This document shows positions 1 to 9,049 of a stretch of 64,000 nucleotides of DNA, piece after piece. Within the stretch, counting starts at the first letter, position 1; each line of letters starts with the position of its first letter. This stretch comes from PALSA-350 sp963834445 (GTDB taxonomy: Bacteria; Acidobacteriota; Terriglobia; Terriglobales; Acidobacteriaceae): positions 1,883,237-1,947,236 of the forward strand of contig CAWIBU010000003.1 in the NCBI GenBank assembly GCA_963834445.1, in the 5' to 3' direction. The translations under genes and the position numbers were made by a program. Under the pieces are notes generated by a model, which was not told the DNA's origin, searched no databases, and saw only the letters and a program-made list of their open reading frames with translations.

Positions 1-79
1 TCGCCTTCATCTGCGCTAGCCGACCCTCAGTGATCGCCGGCAAGGTTTCACGAGTGAAGCTAACTAGTTTCTTCTTCAT
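1..79 (-). CDS. brnA: BrnA-like antitoxin, N-terminal fragment
   Basis: The ATG lies at 79 on the minus strand, 20 bases inside the end of brnT. The visible codons read MKKKLVSFTRETLPAITEG and then run off the window edge. A short Lys-rich start followed by a Thr/Glu-rich stretch, placed directly after a BrnT toxin and overlapping it, is typical of BrnA. In known pairs BrnA binds BrnT and, through a ribbon-helix-helix domain, represses their shared promoter. That domain would lie outside the window, so the call rests mostly on gene order and the first 26 residues. Confidence 0.65.
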   Translation of the reverse strand, partial: MKKKLVSFTRETLPAITEGRLAQMKA

Positions 80-422
80 AGCGTCGCCTCTCTTTGTGCG
101 TTGCGTTTCGAGCTGAGATGATCCGAACGACCTCAAGCCAGGTTCCATTCTCCTGGCGTTCCTGGATCGTGTGGGCCACCATCATTAAAAGTAGTCCAGC
201 AACTCTGCCGTAGGTTTGCCAGCGCTGTTCACCGTCCTGCGATCGCTCCTTCACCGAAATATGTAGAGGATCATAAAAAACCTTGCTGGCCTCTTCAAAG
301 CTAACGCCGTGCTTGCGCTGATTGGATAGATCCTTCGCCTCATCCCACTCGCATCGGAAGGCAATCACCCCGTGATTGTAATTATAAATCTGTAATGATG
401 AATCGATCGCCCCATTAACCAT
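60..422 (-). CDS. brnT: BrnT family toxin (RelE-like ribonuclease)
   Basis: This small protein contains the BrnT signature: a CEWDEAK start of the fold, RKHGVSFEEASKVFYDP, a central GRVAGLLLMMVAHT strand, and the C-terminal IISARNATHKERRRYEE block. BrnT toxins are RNases of the RelE fold that inhibit translation until bound by BrnA. The 120-residue frame starts at ATG 422, but a GTG at 368 would give MIAFRCEWDEAK, which matches the usual N-terminus of the family and may be the true start. It is followed by brnA with a 20-base overlap. The gene lies back to back with the glycoamylase-like gene at 441. Confidence 0.85.
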   Translation of the reverse strand: MVNGAIDSSLQIYNYNHGVIAFRCEWDEAKDLSNQRKHGVSFEEASKVFYDPLHISVKERSQDGEQRWQTYGRVAGLLLMMVAHTIQERQENGTWLEVVRIISARNATHKERRRYEEETS

Positions 423-440
423 CCGGTCCCCTCACCCCTT

Positions 441-1964
441 ATGGTGATATCGATCCCGAATCCCCGGTTTACACTCAGGCTAGACGCGTCGTATCGCTGT
501 GTTCAGGCGAAGAAGTGTTCTTTTTGGGCTGAGAGATCATTGACTGGGAACCGGATAACCCGCAGGCAGCTCTTGCGCCAGGCGGGCGCCACTGGAGCGC
601 TTGCCCTGGGTGCGCCAGGCATCGCGGTCGGCGAGGGGCTGCAAAATCAGTCGGCGCCTCCGCCGAATGCCAACACGCCCAAAACGGAGACCCAGGCAGC
701 CGAGCAGTACGCCCACCCACCCGGCGTCTTCATCAACCGTCCCCTTACCCAGGTGTCCAAAATCGCGGACGCCATGCTCGACGACATGATGGGCCGCAAC
801 TGCGACTTTTTCTTCAACGAGGCCAGCCCCCGCAGCGGCCTGGTGCGCGATCGGGCCCCGGTCGAAGGTCGATCCCTGAGCCGGGTCGCCAGCATCGCCG
901 CAACCGGCTTTGGTTTGAGCGCTTTGTGCATCGCCGCCAAATACAACTACCTCCGCCCGCTCGACTGTGAGCAGCGGGTAGAAAAGACCCTGGCCTTCCT
1001 GCTCGAAGAGTGTCCCCACGAGCATGGCTTCCTTTACCACTTCATCGACATCGATAGCGGGCAGCGCCTGTTCGGCAGCGAGTTGTCCTCGATCGATACC
1101 GCTCTTCTCCTTTGTGGGGTGCTGCACTGCCGGCAGTACTTCACCGGCAATCCCCGCATCGAAGCTCTGGCCACCACCTTCTACCGCCGCATCAACTGGC
1201 AGTGGATGATGAATGGGGGCACAACCCTCTCCATGGGCTGGCTGCCCGATCAGGGCTTCCTCAAGAACCGTTGGGATATTTATTCCGAGCTCACGACCAT
1301 GTATCTGCTGGCCGTCGGCTCGCCCACCCACCCCGTCCCCGCCGAGGCCTGGGATGCGGTGCAGCGGCCCGTCGTCTCCTACGGCGGCATCGACTACATC
1401 AGCGGCAACGCACCCCTCTTCATCCACCAGTATCCGCAGGCCTGGTGCGATTACCGAAACCTGCGCGACCGCCACGCCAACTACTTCACCAACTCCATCG
1501 CCGCCACCCGCGCGCATCAGCTATGGTGTCTCGTTCAGGGCCAGAAATATGCCTGGATCGACCAGGATATGTGGGGAATTTCCGCCTCCGACTCCCGTCA
1601 GGGCTACCGCGTCTGGGGTGGGCCACCCTCCATCGGCCCGCTCGATGGAACCCTGGTCCCTTGCGCCGCCGCCGGCTCTCTCGTCTTTCTGCCGGCGGAG
1701 TGTTCTCACGTCCTGTTAACCATGCGCGAACGATATGGTGAGAAGCTTTACGGGCGCTATGGATTCGCCGACGCCTTCCAACCAAAGGCCGGCTGGTACG
1801 GCGAAGATGTGATCGGCATCGATGTTGGGATAGGGCTGCTCATGGCGGAAAATCTGCGCAGCGGTTTTGTCTGGGAGTGCTTCATGAAGAATCGAGAAAT
1901 TGCCCACGCAATGCGAGAAGTAGCCTTCCACCCCGATCCCGACGCCAACACCCAGGTACTCTAA
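441..1964 (+). CDS. Tat-exported glucoamylase-like protein (glycoamylase domain)
   Basis: The C-terminal part resembles the glycoamylase domain (PF10091 type), with the conserved YGEDVIGIDVGIGLLMAENL block near residue 455 followed by RSGFVWECFM. Members are (alpha/alpha)6-barrel proteins thought to act on glucans; the exact reaction is not known. A twin-arginine signal TRRQLLRQAG lies near residues 39-48, followed by an Ala/Gly-rich hydrophobic stretch, so the protein is exported folded. As drawn, 33 odd residues precede the signal. A TTG at 540 in the same frame (474 aa) would place the RR motif close to the N-terminus and is a likelier start. It precedes the GH15 gene on the same strand. 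Confidence 0.8.
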   Translation: MVISIPNPRFTLRLDASYRCVQAKKCSFWAERSLTGNRITRRQLLRQAGATGALALGAPGIAVGEGLQNQSAPPPNANTPKTETQAAEQYAHPPGVFINRPLTQVSKIADAMLDDMMGRNCDFFFNEASPRSGLVRDRAPVEGRSLSRVASIAATGFGLSALCIAAKYNYLRPLDCEQRVEKTLAFLLEECPHEHGFLYHFIDIDSGQRLFGSELSSIDTALLLCGVLHCRQYFTGNPRIEALATTFYRRINWQWMMNGGTTLSMGWLPDQGFLKNRWDIYSELTTMYLLAVGSPTHPVPAEAWDAVQRPVVSYGGIDYISGNAPLFIHQYPQAWCDYRNLRDRHANYFTNSIAATRAHQLWCLVQGQKYAWIDQDMWGISASDSRQGYRVWGGPPSIGPLDGTLVPCAAAGSLVFLPAECSHVLLTMRERYGEKLYGRYGFADAFQPKAGWYGEDVIGIDVGIGLLMAENLRSGFVWECFMKNREIAHAMREVAFHPDPDANTQVL

Positions 1965-2011
1965 CCGCCTCAGGGGCATTCAATACTCGGCCAGTCACAT
2001 AGAGCGGGTGG

Positions 2012-2041
2012 CCCATTCAAGCCTGTTTTGGCTTGAGTGGG
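2012..2041 (+). terminator. Hairpin between glycoamylase and GH15 genes
   Basis: A 12-base stem (CCCATTCAAGCC with GGCTTGAGTGGG, one G-T pair) closes a 6-base loop. No T-tract follows directly, so it could be a weak terminator, an mRNA-stabilising hairpin or a short palindromic repeat. Confidence 0.4.
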
Positions 2042-2122
2042 ATAGCTAATCCCGCCTATTTTCAAGTCCTTTGTAACTTCAAAAGCATCCATCCGTCAGT
2101 GGTAATGGAGCATAGGAGAACC

Positions 2123-2143
2123 ATGAGGCAAGCAAAGCAATGA
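2123..2143 (+). promoter_or_regulatory. Possible six-codon leader ORF coupled to the GH15 gene
   Basis: GGAG at 2115-2118 lies just upstream of an ATG at 2123. That ATG opens a six-codon frame (MRQAKQ) whose TGA overlaps the ATG of the glucoamylase at 2140 as ATGA. The glucoamylase start itself has only a GAGG about 11 bases upstream. Translational coupling through the short frame is possible but not proven. Confidence 0.3.
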
Positions 2144-4551
2144 GCGATAAACCATCCGGCTACCGCTGGATTGAAGCACAAGGCCACGCTTTCGGAGCAC
2201 CCGGAGCCGAACCGCGGTGGACTTCCAGCAGAAAAGACGCGGTAGGCATGGCCTACTCCGCAGCCAGCCGCATCTGGTACACCATCTCCCATGGCATCCT
2301 GAACGAAATCTACTACCCCACCATCGATCGTCCGCAAACACGGGATATGGAATTCCTGCTCACCGATGGCGAGACCTTCGTCCACGAAGAGAAGCGCGAT
2401 CTGGAGCGAACCTTCGAGTACATCGACGCGGCTGCGGCCGCTGTTCGGCTCACCAATTCAGATCGCGAAGGCCGCTACAAAATCATTAAAGAAGTCATCG
2501 CCGATCCTCACCATCCGGTCGTGCTCATGCGCGTACGGGTCGAAGGCGACGAGCGGCTGCTCCGGCGCATGAAGGCCTACGCGCTGCTCGCGCCGCATAT
2601 CGATGTTGGCGGTGCAGACAATTCGGGAGCCATTCTCGACCTCGCCGGTAAGCGAGTCGCCGTGGCCTGGAAGAACGGTATTTCGCTGGTCATGGCCGCC
2701 AACTGCGGCTTCAGTCGCGCCAGCTGCGGCTACGTGGGCGCGAGCGACGGCTGGCAAGACCTGATGGACAACTTCCACATGGATTGGGAATTCGGGTGCG
2801 CGCTCAACGGCAATATCGCCATTACCGGCGAAATCGACTTGAGCCTCCACCGCGAGTTTGTGGTCGCCATCTCGCTGGGGGAAGGCCACCATTCCGCTTT
2901 GACCACGGCGTTGGCTTCCGTGACCACGCCCTTCGACGAGAGCCTGGCGCGCTTCATCGAGCAATGGCATCGTGCGGATACGCCCGACCATCTCCAGGTC
3001 GCCGCGCAGGATGCTGGACGCCTCCTGCAAGTGAGCCAAAACATCATTCTGACTCATGAAGACAAGTACTATTCCGGCGCCTTCATCGCCTCCGCCTCGA
3101 TCCCATGGGGCGAATTTAAAGGCGACGACGATCTCGGAGGCTACCACCTTGTCTGGACCCGCGACATGGTGCAGAGCGCAACCGCTTTGCTCGCATGCGG
3201 CCGCGTCGATACCGCCCGCCGCGCCCTGGTCTACCTGGCCTGCACCCAGAGGCCCGATGGCAGCTTCGCGCAGAATTTCTGGATCAATGGCACGCCCTAC
3301 TGGAGCGGCATTCAACTCGATGAAGTCGCCTTCCCCATCATTCTCGCCTGGCGCTTATGGAAGCTGAAGGGGCTGGGAAGCTTTGACGTTTTTCCTTTCG
3401 TGGAGCGCGCTGCCGGCTTCCTGGTCCGTCTGTCCCCGGTCACCCAGCAGGAGCGTTGGGAAGAGGCTGCCGGCTATTCTCCCTCCACCCTGGCGGCCCT
3501 GATCTGCGGCCTGATCTGCGCTGCTGATATCGCCCGCGACAACGGAGCGACCGAGCTGGCCCAGTTCCTCGAAGAGCATGCGGACTGGATTGAATCCCAT
3601 CTCGAAGACTGGACGGTCACAGACGACGGCACCCTGTTACCTGGCGTCAAGCGGCACTACATGCGCATTCGCCCGCCCCAGTGCGGCGACCCCTATGCCC
3701 ACGAAGGCTGCGACTGGCAAATAGTCCGCATCAACAACCGGGGGCCCGGGGAACAAACCGACTTTGAAGCCCGCAACGTGGTCGACGCCGGCTTCCTGGA
3801 ACTGGTGCGCTACGGTGTGCGCCCTGCCGACGATCCGCTGGTCATCGACTCCCTCAAGGTGATCGACCACACGCTTAAAGTGGAGACCCCCGTCGGCCCT
3901 TGCTGGAGGCGCTACAACCACGACGGCTACGGCCAGCGTCACGACGGCGGCCCCTTCCTCGGCTGGGGGCAGGGCCGCGCCTGGCCGCTGTTGACCGGTG
4001 AGCGCGGGCACTACGAGCTGGCCGCGGGGCATGACGTAAAGCCCTATATTCGAGCCATTGAGGGCTTCAGCTCGCGCGGCGGCATGCTGCCTGAGCAAAT
4101 TTGGGATGCGCCCGATATCCCCGAGCTCGGTTTGCGGTTGGGCCGGTTCACCGGAGCCGCCATGCCCCTGGTATGGGCCCACGCAGAATACATAAAACTC
4201 CTGCGCTCAGTCACTGACGGCAAAATCTTCGATCGCATCTCTATCGTCGAGGAGCGTTATGGGCCAGCCAAACGGCCAGCTACCATCGAGGTCTTCCGGC
4301 TCAACCGCCAAGTGCAGACCATGGTCGCTGGAAAAAAGCTGCGCGTTTTGGCGGACGACCACTTTTGCGTGGTCTGGTCTCTGGACGACTGGCAAACCGT
4401 GCGCCGAATCGAGAGCCGTACCGTGGGCTATGCCGGACACTTCGCCGACCTCGAAACCGAGGCCGGCAAAGCCGGCAGGTTGGTGTTCACGCTGGCCTGG
4501 AGAGACCACTGGGAGGGTCGCAATTTTGAGGTAGAACTCGACGCCGCTTGA
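2140..4551 (+). CDS. Glycoside hydrolase family 15 glucoamylase
   Basis: GH15 enzymes release beta-glucose from the non-reducing ends of alpha-1,4-glucans. The 803-residue protein has the bacterial layout: an N-terminal beta-sandwich domain (about 1-270), then an (alpha/alpha)6 barrel. Visible barrel motifs are GYHLVWTRDMVQSA near 334-347, the sugar-binding WSGIQLDEVAF near 387-397, EARNVVDAGFLELVRYG near 545-560, GWGQGRAWPLLTGER near 610, and PEQIWD near 652, which carries the probable catalytic base. No signal peptide is visible, so it probably acts on cytoplasmic glycogen or maltodextrin. Transketolase, zwf, pgl and glk follow on the same strand, which fits feeding of released glucose into the pentose phosphate pathway. 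Confidence 0.92.
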   Translation: MSDKPSGYRWIEAQGHAFGAPGAEPRWTSSRKDAVGMAYSAASRIWYTISHGILNEIYYPTIDRPQTRDMEFLLTDGETFVHEEKRDLERTFEYIDAAAAAVRLTNSDREGRYKIIKEVIADPHHPVVLMRVRVEGDERLLRRMKAYALLAPHIDVGGADNSGAILDLAGKRVAVAWKNGISLVMAANCGFSRASCGYVGASDGWQDLMDNFHMDWEFGCALNGNIAITGEIDLSLHREFVVAISLGEGHHSALTTALASVTTPFDESLARFIEQWHRADTPDHLQVAAQDAGRLLQVSQNIILTHEDKYYSGAFIASASIPWGEFKGDDDLGGYHLVWTRDMVQSATALLACGRVDTARRALVYLACTQRPDGSFAQNFWINGTPYWSGIQLDEVAFPIILAWRLWKLKGLGSFDVFPFVERAAGFLVRLSPVTQQERWEEAAGYSPSTLAALICGLICAADIARDNGATELAQFLEEHADWIESHLEDWTVTDDGTLLPGVKRHYMRIRPPQCGDPYAHEGCDWQIVRINNRGPGEQTDFEARNVVDAGFLELVRYGVRPADDPLVIDSLKVIDHTLKVETPVGPCWRRYNHDGYGQRHDGGPFLGWGQGRAWPLLTGERGHYELAAGHDVKPYIRAIEGFSSRGGMLPEQIWDAPDIPELGLRLGRFTGAAMPLVWAHAEYIKLLRSVTDGKIFDRISIVEERYGPAKRPATIEVFRLNRQVQTMVAGKKLRVLADDHFCVVWSLDDWQTVRRIESRTVGYAGHFADLETEAGKAGRLVFTLAWRDHWEGRNFEVELDAA

Positions 4552-4600
4552 ATTCTCCAGCATCAGATGAAGTATCCTCGAAAGGAAGGGTGAGAAGGTT

Positions 4601-6619
4601 ATGAGCGAACTGGATGAGTTGTCGATCAATGCATTGCGGTTTCTCGCCGTAGATGCCGTAGAGAAGGCGAACAGCGGGCATCCGGGGGCGCCGCTGGGCG
4701 ATTCTCCCATGACGTACCTGCTCTTTCACGAGTTCATGCGTCACAACCCCGCGAACTCCAAATGGAGCAACCGCGATCGCTTCGTGCTGTCCAACGGCCA
4801 CGCGTCGGCCATGCTTTACTCGGTGCTGCATCTGACCGGATACAAGGTCGGCATTGAAGATCTTGAGCAATTCCGGCAATGGGGTTCCATCACGCCCGGC
4901 CATCCTGAGTATGGCGACACCGACGGCGTAGAAGTCACCACCGGCCCGCTGGGTCAGGGTTTTGCCATGGGCGTTGGTATGGCCATGGCGGAAGCCCATC
5001 TCGCGGCCCGCTACAACCGCCCCGGCTTTAACATCGTCGATCACTTCACCTATGTCATGTGCGGCGATGGAGATCTGATGGAGGGGGTGTCCCACGAAGC
5101 GGCTTCGCTCGCCGGCACGCTTCGCCTGGGCAAGATGATCTACCTGTATGACGACAACCTGATCTCGCTCGATGGCCCCACCGAGCTCTCCTTCACAGAA
5201 GATGTGACCGAGCGTTTTGAGGCTTATCACTGGCATGTGCAGATGGTCGACAACGGCAACGATCTGGATGCTATCTCTCAGGCCATCAAGATCGCCCAGA
5301 GCATCACGGACAAGCCATCGCTCATTCGCGTGCGCACCGTGATCGGCTACGGCAGTCCCAAGGCCGGCACCAACAAAGCCCACGGCGAGGCACTCGGCGC
5401 CGAAGCCGTGAAAGCCACCAAAAAGAAACTGAACTGGCCCGAAGACAAAACGTTCTATGTCCCCGATGAGGCCAAAGCCAACTGGCTGCAGGCCGTGGAC
5501 AAAGGCAAGAAGTACGAGCAGGAGTGGAACGACCTTTACGCGGCCTACAAGAAAGCGAACCCGGATTTGGCTGCTGAGTTCGAACGTGTGCAGTCTGGCG
5601 TTTTGGCTCCCGGCTGGGAAAAGAGTCTGCCCGTTTTCAAGGCCGATGCCAAGCCAATTGCTACCCGCAGCGCAGGCGGCGAAATCATGGACGCCATTGC
5701 CCAGGCAGTGCCCGAGCTCATAGGCGGAGCCGCTGATCTCACCACCTCCACCAAGACCATCCTGAAAACCGGCGGCAACTTCCATCTCGATCCTGCCGGC
5801 CGCAACATCTTCTTCGGTGTGCGCGAGTTTGGCATGTGTGCCGCGGTCAACGGAATGGCAGTCCATGGCGGCTTGATCCCGTATGGATCGACCTTCTTCT
5901 GCTTCGCCGATTACTGTAAGCCGGCCATTCGGCTGGCTGCCCTGATGCACGCGCATTCCCTCTTTGTTTTCACCCACGATTCCATCGCGCTCGGCGAAGA
6001 CGGACCGACCCACCAACCCATCGAGCAACTCGCCATGCTGCGCGCGATGCCCCATCTGACCGACTTTCGCCCAGCCGACGCCAACGAAACCAGCGCCGTC
6101 TGGCGACTCGCTCTCGAAAGAAAGCAGCCCGCGTTCATGGCTCTTTCCCGGCAGAATCTGCCCATCCTGGATCCGGATAAATACAAAGTCGCCGAAGGAG
6201 TACGCAAGGGCGCCTACATTCTTCAGGACGGCGGCACTGCGCCCGACATACTGCTGGTCGCGGCCGGAGCCGAGGTCTGGCCCGTCCTGCAGGCTGCCGC
6301 AGATTTGAAGAAGGAAGGCATTTCCGCCCGCGTCGTTTCCATGCCCAGCTTCCGCATCTTTGAGGAGCAGACGGATGCCTACAAACAGCAAATCTTCCCC
6401 GACCATCTGCCCGCTCTGGCCGTCGAAGCCGCTGCCCCGATGCCCTGGTGGAAATACGTCGGTCGCCACGGGGACGTCATCGGCCTGGAACGCTTCGGCG
6501 CCTCGGCCCTGGGCACCAAAGCACTGGAAGAACTAGGCTTCAGCCCGGAAAACATAGTCAAACGCGCCAAAGCATTGCTCGACCGCGTAAGGCCCGCAGT
6601 CGCAGCCGCCAAGTCGTAA
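4601..6619 (+). CDS. tkt: Transketolase
   Basis: Transketolase moves two-carbon ketol units between sugar phosphates in the non-oxidative pentose phosphate pathway, using thiamine diphosphate and Mg. At 672 aa it has the normal full length. Visible motifs are NSGHPGAPLG near residue 26, TGPLGQG, the ThDP motif GDGDLMEG near 155, and GEDGPTHQPIEQLAMLRAMP in the pyrimidine-binding domain, followed by a C-terminal domain. A GGAAGGGTGAG sequence upstream of the ATG could serve as ribosome-binding site. It lies 49 bases after the GH15 gene and upstream of the zwf-pgl-glk group. Confidence 0.96.
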   Translation: MSELDELSINALRFLAVDAVEKANSGHPGAPLGDSPMTYLLFHEFMRHNPANSKWSNRDRFVLSNGHASAMLYSVLHLTGYKVGIEDLEQFRQWGSITPGHPEYGDTDGVEVTTGPLGQGFAMGVGMAMAEAHLAARYNRPGFNIVDHFTYVMCGDGDLMEGVSHEAASLAGTLRLGKMIYLYDDNLISLDGPTELSFTEDVTERFEAYHWHVQMVDNGNDLDAISQAIKIAQSITDKPSLIRVRTVIGYGSPKAGTNKAHGEALGAEAVKATKKKLNWPEDKTFYVPDEAKANWLQAVDKGKKYEQEWNDLYAAYKKANPDLAAEFERVQSGVLAPGWEKSLPVFKADAKPIATRSAGGEIMDAIAQAVPELIGGAADLTTSTKTILKTGGNFHLDPAGRNIFFGVREFGMCAAVNGMAVHGGLIPYGSTFFCFADYCKPAIRLAALMHAHSLFVFTHDSIALGEDGPTHQPIEQLAMLRAMPHLTDFRPADANETSAVWRLALERKQPAFMALSRQNLPILDPDKYKVAEGVRKGAYILQDGGTAPDILLVAAGAEVWPVLQAAADLKKEGISARVVSMPSFRIFEEQTDAYKQQIFPDHLPALAVEAAAPMPWWKYVGRHGDVIGLERFGASALGTKALEELGFSPENIVKRAKALLDRVRPAVAAAKS

Positions 6620-6639
6620 CGCCGGTGTCCGGGTAAGGG

Positions 6640-6850
6640 ACGTCTCTGAAGTAAAGCCGGTGTCCAGGTAAGGGACGGGTGCCCCACCTTCGCCTGAGCG
6701 TACGTGGGCCGAAAAAGTAGGGCGAAGCCCTCCATTGTTTTTGCTTGAACTTCAAAACTTAGCCGGCTCTGAAAAGCAATGGAAAAAAATCATCTTCGTC
6801 CCACGTACGCTAAGGCGAACGTGGGGCAACCGTCCCTGTTTTACTGACGT
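6640..6850. repeat. Imperfect long inverted repeat after tkt
   Basis: Left arm at about 6668-6710 (from AAGGGACGGGTGCCCCACC to GCGTACGTGGG) matches the reverse complement of about 6799-6845 with few mismatches and a short gap. The loop is about 90 bases. Just before it, GCCGGTGTCC-GGTAAGGGACG occurs twice as a direct repeat (from about 6621 and 6656). It looks like a dispersed non-coding palindromic element. Confidence 0.65.
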
Positions 6851-6861
6851 TCGAGGCCGGC

Positions 6862-7488
6862 ATGGCAGAGATCACCACCATTCTTTGGGACGTAGGCGGC
6901 GTTCTCCTCACCAATGGCTGGGACCACATCGAACGCGCTGCCGTCCTCGATCAGTTTTCGCTCGACCCCGTCGCCTTCGAACATCTCCATGAACTCGTCA
7001 CCGATCCCTGGGAAAAAGGCTGGATCACTGCCGACCAGTATCTCCAGAAGACGGTCTTCTACGAACCACGCCCCTTCACCCCAGATGCCTTTCTGCAGCA
7101 AATGAAAGAACGCTCCGTCCTGCTACCCAACACCGCCATGCGAATCCTTCAGGAGCTTGCCGCATCTGAGGGGGTAGGCTTGGTGATGCTCAACAACGAA
7201 GCACGCGAACTTAACGACTACCGCATCGAGCATTTCGGCCTGCACCGGTATTTCGATGCGTTCCTCAGCTCCTGCTACGTGGGACTGCGCAAGCCGGATG
7301 CCAAGATGTTCCAGCTCGCGCTCGACGTCTTGCAGCGCGACCCGGCGGAACTCGCGCTCATCGACGACCGGCAACAGAACTGTGACGCCGCACAAGCCCT
7401 GGGGATTCACGCCATCCGCTATCAGGATGAAGCACAATGCGCGCAGGCACTGGATCAGTTAGGCCTCCACGCCTTCCTAACGACCTAA
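6862..7488 (+). CDS. HAD-superfamily hydrolase (subclass IA)
   Basis: The N-terminus LWDVGGVLLTNGW is HAD motif I with the nucleophile Asp near residue 10; its second Asp is replaced by Gly, as in several HAD-IA branches. LVMLNNEA is the motif II region, RKPDAKMFQLAL carries the motif III Lys, and LIDDRQQNCDAAQALG is motif IV with two Asp. The 208-residue size suits a sugar-phosphate or nucleotide phosphatase of the YihX type. It sits between tkt and zwf, so a sugar phosphate is the likeliest substrate, but sequence alone does not settle this. Confidence 0.85.
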   Translation: MAEITTILWDVGGVLLTNGWDHIERAAVLDQFSLDPVAFEHLHELVTDPWEKGWITADQYLQKTVFYEPRPFTPDAFLQQMKERSVLLPNTAMRILQELAASEGVGLVMLNNEARELNDYRIEHFGLHRYFDAFLSSCYVGLRKPDAKMFQLALDVLQRDPAELALIDDRQQNCDAAQALGIHAIRYQDEAQCAQALDQLGLHAFLTT

Positions 7489-7513
7489 CGAAACCAAGCA
7501 AGGAGCAGAACCC

Positions 7514-9049
7514 ATGGCAACCATGGAAGTAAAGTTTTCTCCCGAAGATCTGAAAGCGGCCCAAAGCGCCGAGCGCATTCCAGAGCCTTGCGTCGTCGTC
7601 ATCTTCGGCGCCTCCGGCGATTTGACCAAGCGCAAGCTCCTCCCCGCACTCTTCCACCTGGAACAATCCAGCCTGTTGCCTGAAAAATTCTCCGTTGTCG
7701 GCGTGGCCCGCCGCCCGCTCCAGGATGAATTCGCAAAAGATATGCGCGAAGGCATTCTCCAGTTCGGCGGGGTGAAAGAGGGCGACAAAAAACTCGACAG
7801 CTTCATGGAAAAAGTCACCTATCACGCCATGAACTTCGATGACCCGGAAGGCTACGGAAAACTAAAGAGCCTGCTCGAAGACATCGACAAAAGCAAAGGG
7901 ACCCAGGGAAACAGGCTTTTCTATCTCGCGACCGCCCCGGAATACTTTGCCGACATCATCGAGCAGCTCGGCGCCCATGGCATGGCCAAGCCCCAGAAGG
8001 GCTCTGTGCATACCATCATCGAAAAACCCTTCGGTCATGACCTGGCTTCCGCGCGCGCACTGAACGACGACGTGAACCGGGTCTTTGCCGAAGACCAGAT
8101 CTTCCGTATCGATCACTATCTGGGCAAAGAAACGGTTCAAAATATCCTGGTTTTCCGTTTCGCCAACGGCATCTTCGAGCCCGTGTGGAATCGTAACTTT
8201 GTCGATCACGTACAAATTACCGCGGCCGAAGATATCGGCATCGAAGGCCGCGGCCCATTCTACGAGAAGGCCGGCGCGCTCCGCGACGTAGTGCAAAACC
8301 ATGTGATGGAATTATTGTCCTTCGTCGCCATGGAACCGCCCGTCTCCTTCGAGGCGGAATCAATGCGCCGCGAGAAGGTTAAGGTATGGCGTTCCATCAC
8401 GCCCATCCATGCCATGGATGCGGTGCGCGGCCAATATGGACCGGGTACGGTCGAGGGTAAGGAAGTGAAAGGGTACCGCCAGGAAGACCGTGTCGACCCC
8501 AACTCCGGCACCGAGACCTACGCCGCCCTCAAAATTGGCATCGAGAATTGGCGCTGGGCCGGGGTGCCCTTCTATCTCCGAGCCGGCAAGCGGCTGGGCA
8601 AACGGGCCACTGAGATCACCATCCAGTTCAAGCAACCTCCGCAGTTGTTGTTCAAGAATCAGTCCGGCTCTTGTAAAGACCTGCAGCCCAATCTCATCAC
8701 CATGCGCATTCAACCTGATGAAGGTATCTCCCTCCGCTTCGGCGCCAAGGTGCCCAGTCCGAATATGGAAGTCTGCCCGGTCAACATGAACTTCACCTAC
8801 GCCGAGGCGTTCGGCAAGTCTTCCGCCAACGGCTACGAGCGTCTCTTGCTCGACGCCATGTTCGGCGACGCCACGCTGTTTGCTCACCGCGACGGCGTAG
8901 AAGCCACCTGGTCGTTGCTCACCCCCATTCTCGAGAAATGGGCAAACACCAAGCCCAAAGGCTTTCCCAACTATGCCAGCGGCACCTGGGGACCCGAATC
9001 AGGCGACGAGCTACTGGCGCGCGATGGGCGTGCCTGGCACAAACTCTAA
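7514..9049 (+). CDS. zwf: Glucose-6-phosphate 1-dehydrogenase
   Basis: The enzyme oxidises glucose-6-phosphate to 6-phosphogluconolactone with NADP or NAD. Visible are the nucleotide-binding GASGDLTKRKLLPALFHLE near residues 32-50, EKPFGHDL in mid-protein, and the active-site RIDHYLGKE near 198, which carries the catalytic His and Lys region. Length (511 aa) is normal. AGGAGCAG upstream of ATG 7514 is a good ribosome-binding site. The stop TAA overlaps the start of pgl (TAATG), so the two are translationally coupled and act on successive steps. Confidence 0.97.
   Translation: MATMEVKFSPEDLKAAQSAERIPEPCVVVIFGASGDLTKRKLLPALFHLEQSSLLPEKFSVVGVARRPLQDEFAKDMREGILQFGGVKEGDKKLDSFMEKVTYHAMNFDDPEGYGKLKSLLEDIDKSKGTQGNRLFYLATAPEYFADIIEQLGAHGMAKPQKGSVHTIIEKPFGHDLASARALNDDVNRVFAEDQIFRIDHYLGKETVQNILVFRFANGIFEPVWNRNFVDHVQITAAEDIGIEGRGPFYEKAGALRDVVQNHVMELLSFVAMEPPVSFEAESMRREKVKVWRSITPIHAMDAVRGQYGPGTVEGKEVKGYRQEDRVDPNSGTETYAALKIGIENWRWAGVPFYLRAGKRLGKRATEITIQFKQPPQLLFKNQSGSCKDLQPNLITMRIQPDEGISLRFGAKVPSPNMEVCPVNMNFTYAEAFGKSSANGYERLLLDAMFGDATLFAHRDGVEATWSLLTPILEKWANTKPKGFPNYASGTWGPESGDELLARDGRAWHKL

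Noticed and set aside
4487..6469. Very long open frame (660 codons) on the minus strand opposite transketolase
   Set aside because: It mirrors the codon structure of tkt, has low-complexity Gly/Val/His-rich content and no recognisable motif.
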